Below, one piece after another: positions 16,134 to 17,566 of a DNA stretch of 17,566 bases. The stretch is taken from the NCBI GenBank assembly GCA_003485885.1, contig DNHM01000136.1:1-17566 (forward strand), given 5' to 3'. Source of the stretch: Acidimicrobiaceae bacterium (GTDB lineage: Bacteria > Actinomycetota > Acidimicrobiia > Acidimicrobiales > UBA10347). A program made the position numbers and the translations under genes. The first letter of the stretch is position 1; each line of letters starts with the position of its first letter. Below the pieces are notes generated by a model that saw only the letters and a program-made list of their open reading frames with translations, was not told where the DNA came from and made no database searches.

Positions 16134-16631
16134 ATGAAACGACTAAGCACCCTTGTGTTCGCCTTCTCCTTGTTCGTTGTTGCCTGCGGTAGCGACCTAA
16201 CCACAGCGTCCACGCAAGATCCGGTTGAATCCACACCGTCTTCGGACGTAGAGCTGCCGCTAGGCGGTGGTCCGTATCCGATCGGAGCGATTGACTTCGT
16301 GGTCACAAACACCCAGACCGGCGAGCAAACAGCGTCGTACTCGCTGAGCTGTCTCGGCGATACCGCTACGTTGACCGGTGACTGGTCTCCTGCCGATGAC
16401 GACAGTATGTGTCGCCAGCTTGCAGAGCCTGCCGTGCAGAGCCGTCTCATCGATGGCGTTCCAGCCGACCAGATGTGCACCGAGATCTACGGCAGTGCAG
16501 ACGTTGCCGACGTCATCGGTGAACTCGATGGTCAGCCTGTGTCAACAACCTTCGACCGCACAAACGGTTGTGGCATCGATGACTGGGACAACGTCATGGC
16601 CGGCCTGCTGCCGCTACCAACAAACATCTGA
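16134..16631 (+). CDS. subtilisin inhibitor-like (SSI family) lipoprotein
   Basis: 165 residues from ATG 16134. The signal MKRLSTLVFAFSLFVVAC ends in a lipobox with Cys18, then a Ser/Thr/Pro linker (20-40). Cysteines at 73, 93, 115 and 146 match the two disulfides of Streptomyces subtilisin inhibitor, and MCTEIYG..GELDGQPVSTTFDRTNGC lines up with the SSI reactive-site-to-last-Cys segment. In SSI the bond after MCPM is the bait; here the aligned P1 residue is Glu117 and the P2 Pro is Thr116, so subtilisin inhibition is doubtful. It could act on an acidic-specific protease or have another surface function. An ATG at 16065 in frame would add 23 residues before the signal and is not chosen. It is convergent with the next gene. 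Confidence 0.7.
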   Translation: MKRLSTLVFAFSLFVVACGSDLTTASTQDPVESTPSSDVELPLGGGPYPIGAIDFVVTNTQTGEQTASYSLSCLGDTATLTGDWSPADDDSMCRQLAEPAVQSRLIDGVPADQMCTEIYGSADVADVIGELDGQPVSTTFDRTNGCGIDDWDNVMAGLLPLPTNI

Positions 16632-16656
16632 GAGGCCCAGGTTGACCTCGCACCTG

Positions 16657-17566
16657 CTATTCGGGTGGGAGTTGGACGTTGGGTAGCAGGACGGCTTCGG
16701 GCCAGGTGTCGGGTTCATCGGCTGACGAGTCGGTCACTCGAAAGAGTTGACCGGTGCCGTAGAAACCAATCTCGTCGGTCGGAGGTAACTCGCCGAAGAC
16801 GGCGATATAGGTGCCGGGTTCGAGATCTGGCAAGGCGATCAAAAAGGAACCCCAACCTTCGGCCCAGCCTGCGGTTGGAAAGAACTCTTCGATGAGTGGG
16901 GCAGGCGGATCGGCGAGGAAGGTATGCGCGTCGACGTCGTCGGCGACTGCCCAGATGCGGTACAGCCCAGCCGCTTCGAACGGGCGCCCGAAGCCACTGA
17001 TCTCGATCTCGTCGTCCACGGGAATGCCCGGACCGTTCGGGTCTAGTTGGATTGGCCGCCGCAATACGAACGTGTTACCGAAGGGGCCGATCGTGGTGGG
17101 GTTTGAAGACTCGAGAGGAAACAGATCGATGACGACGCGTGCCGGGTTATCGAAGAAGCGAACGTTTGGCTCCATCTCGCGGTGCATGAGTTCTACCGCG
17201 AACTCGTATCCCGGATAGAGAGCAAGTAGTGCAATACCTTCCGGGTAGTCGACGCGGTCGGCGTCCATGAACGCAGACTCCAGCGACCAGCCGTTCGGCG
17301 AGATGCGGACAAAATCGAGTCCTTGGTTCACGACGATTGGGGGAAGAGTGGTCGATGGAGCGTCGAGGCCTTCTTCGTTTGCATTGTCGCCAAACGTCAC
17401 AACTACCCGGGTGCATGTCTCATTCGACTCGGTGCGGATGTCGTGGACGTGGTCAGCGGTTGAACTGATAACCCCCGCTGGCCACCGAATGTATTCGAGC
17501 GGATCGCTGCTGGAACTGGTCACTGGCGCGGCGACCCGCAAGCAAGGCAGGGCGTCGAGTGTGTCG
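16657..17566 (-). CDS. secreted protein with AMIN-like and Gmad2-like domains, 5' end beyond window
   Basis: About 303 residues are visible and the frame is open to the window edge (reading DTLDALPCLRVAAPV.. at the start), so the true start and a probable signal peptide lie outside. The first part has CTRVVVTFG (about residues 43-51 counted from the TTG at 17541) and, later, FDNPARVVIDLFP, which resemble the beta-strands of AMIN-like exported domains. The second part (IPVDDEIEISGFGRPFEAAGLYRIWAVAD through AGWAEGWGSFLIALPDLEPGTYIAVFGE) resembles the immunoglobulin-like Gmad2 domain found in spore-germination and other envelope proteins. Overall a likely cell-surface or periplasmic binding module. 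The stop at 16657 is 25 bases from the stop of the convergent SSI-like gene. Domain calls are by eye. Confidence 0.65.
   Translation of the reverse strand, partial: DTLDALPCLRVAAPVTSSSSDPLEYIRWPAGVISSTADHVHDIRTESNETCTRVVVTFGDNANEEGLDAPSTTLPPIVVNQGLDFVRISPNGWSLESAFMDADRVDYPEGIALLALYPGYEFAVELMHREMEPNVRFFDNPARVVIDLFPLESSNPTTIGPFGNTFVLRRPIQLDPNGPGIPVDDEIEISGFGRPFEAAGLYRIWAVADDVDAHTFLADPPAPLIEEFFPTAGWAEGWGSFLIALPDLEPGTYIAVFGELPPTDEIGFYGTGQLFRVTDSSADEPDTWPEAVLLPNVQLPPE

Overview
This window looks like a piece of an actinobacterial chromosome, most likely from the Acidimicrobiia (Ilumatobacter-like). The taxon is an inference from gene content and style. It carries a mycothiol-type maleylpyruvate isomerase homologue, a DUF2087 regulator, small Cys-containing lipoproteins, many GTG starts and moderately high GC. 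I see no rRNA, tRNA, CRISPR array, prophage or intact insertion sequence. The strand switches often and most stretches are densely coded.

Layout. Positions 1-71 hold a two-copy 23-bp-period tandem repeat just past an SDR oxidoreductase (minus), which is divergent from a GhrA-type 2-hydroxyacid dehydrogenase (plus). A perfect 9-bp stem-loop separates that gene from a convergent maleylpyruvate isomerase-like gene (minus). Next comes a one-carbon operon: formate-tetrahydrofolate ligase (fhs) and a MetF-like methylenetetrahydrofolate reductase (plus). It converges by an 11-bp overlap on a DUF45 (YgjP-like) metallopeptidase and a lipoprotein (minus). Then, on minus, come a glutamine synthetase-like ligase and an IclR regulator in one operon. 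A 72-bp tandem duplication follows, covering the 3' end of an ABC-F ATPase gene, with a divergent DUF2087 gene. The next block (minus) is a thiol dioxygenase-like cupin, translationally coupled to a four-domain rhodanese, followed by a SAM methyltransferase broken by a single-base frameshift. A class III CoA transferase (plus), a subtilisin-inhibitor-like lipoprotein (plus) and an incomplete secreted AMIN/Gmad2-like protein (minus) end the window.

The strongest non-obvious signal is regulatory. A 17-bp imperfect palindrome in front of the iclR-glutamine synthetase-like operon recurs at 16 of 17 positions in front of fhs-metF, about 6.3 kb away, and a degenerate second copy abuts the latter. 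This links the ATP-dependent amine ligase, the folate one-carbon genes and possibly the divergent isomerase-like gene into one candidate IclR regulon. It would fit catabolism of a methylated (perhaps nitrogenous) compound with methyl-THF as intermediate. The substrate and the methyltransferase that would feed it are not in the window, so this is a hypothesis.

A second theme is sulfur. The thiol dioxygenase-like protein with its rhodanese partner, and the nearby CoA transferase, would suit oxidation and CoA activation of a small thiol acid. This too is inferred from context only.
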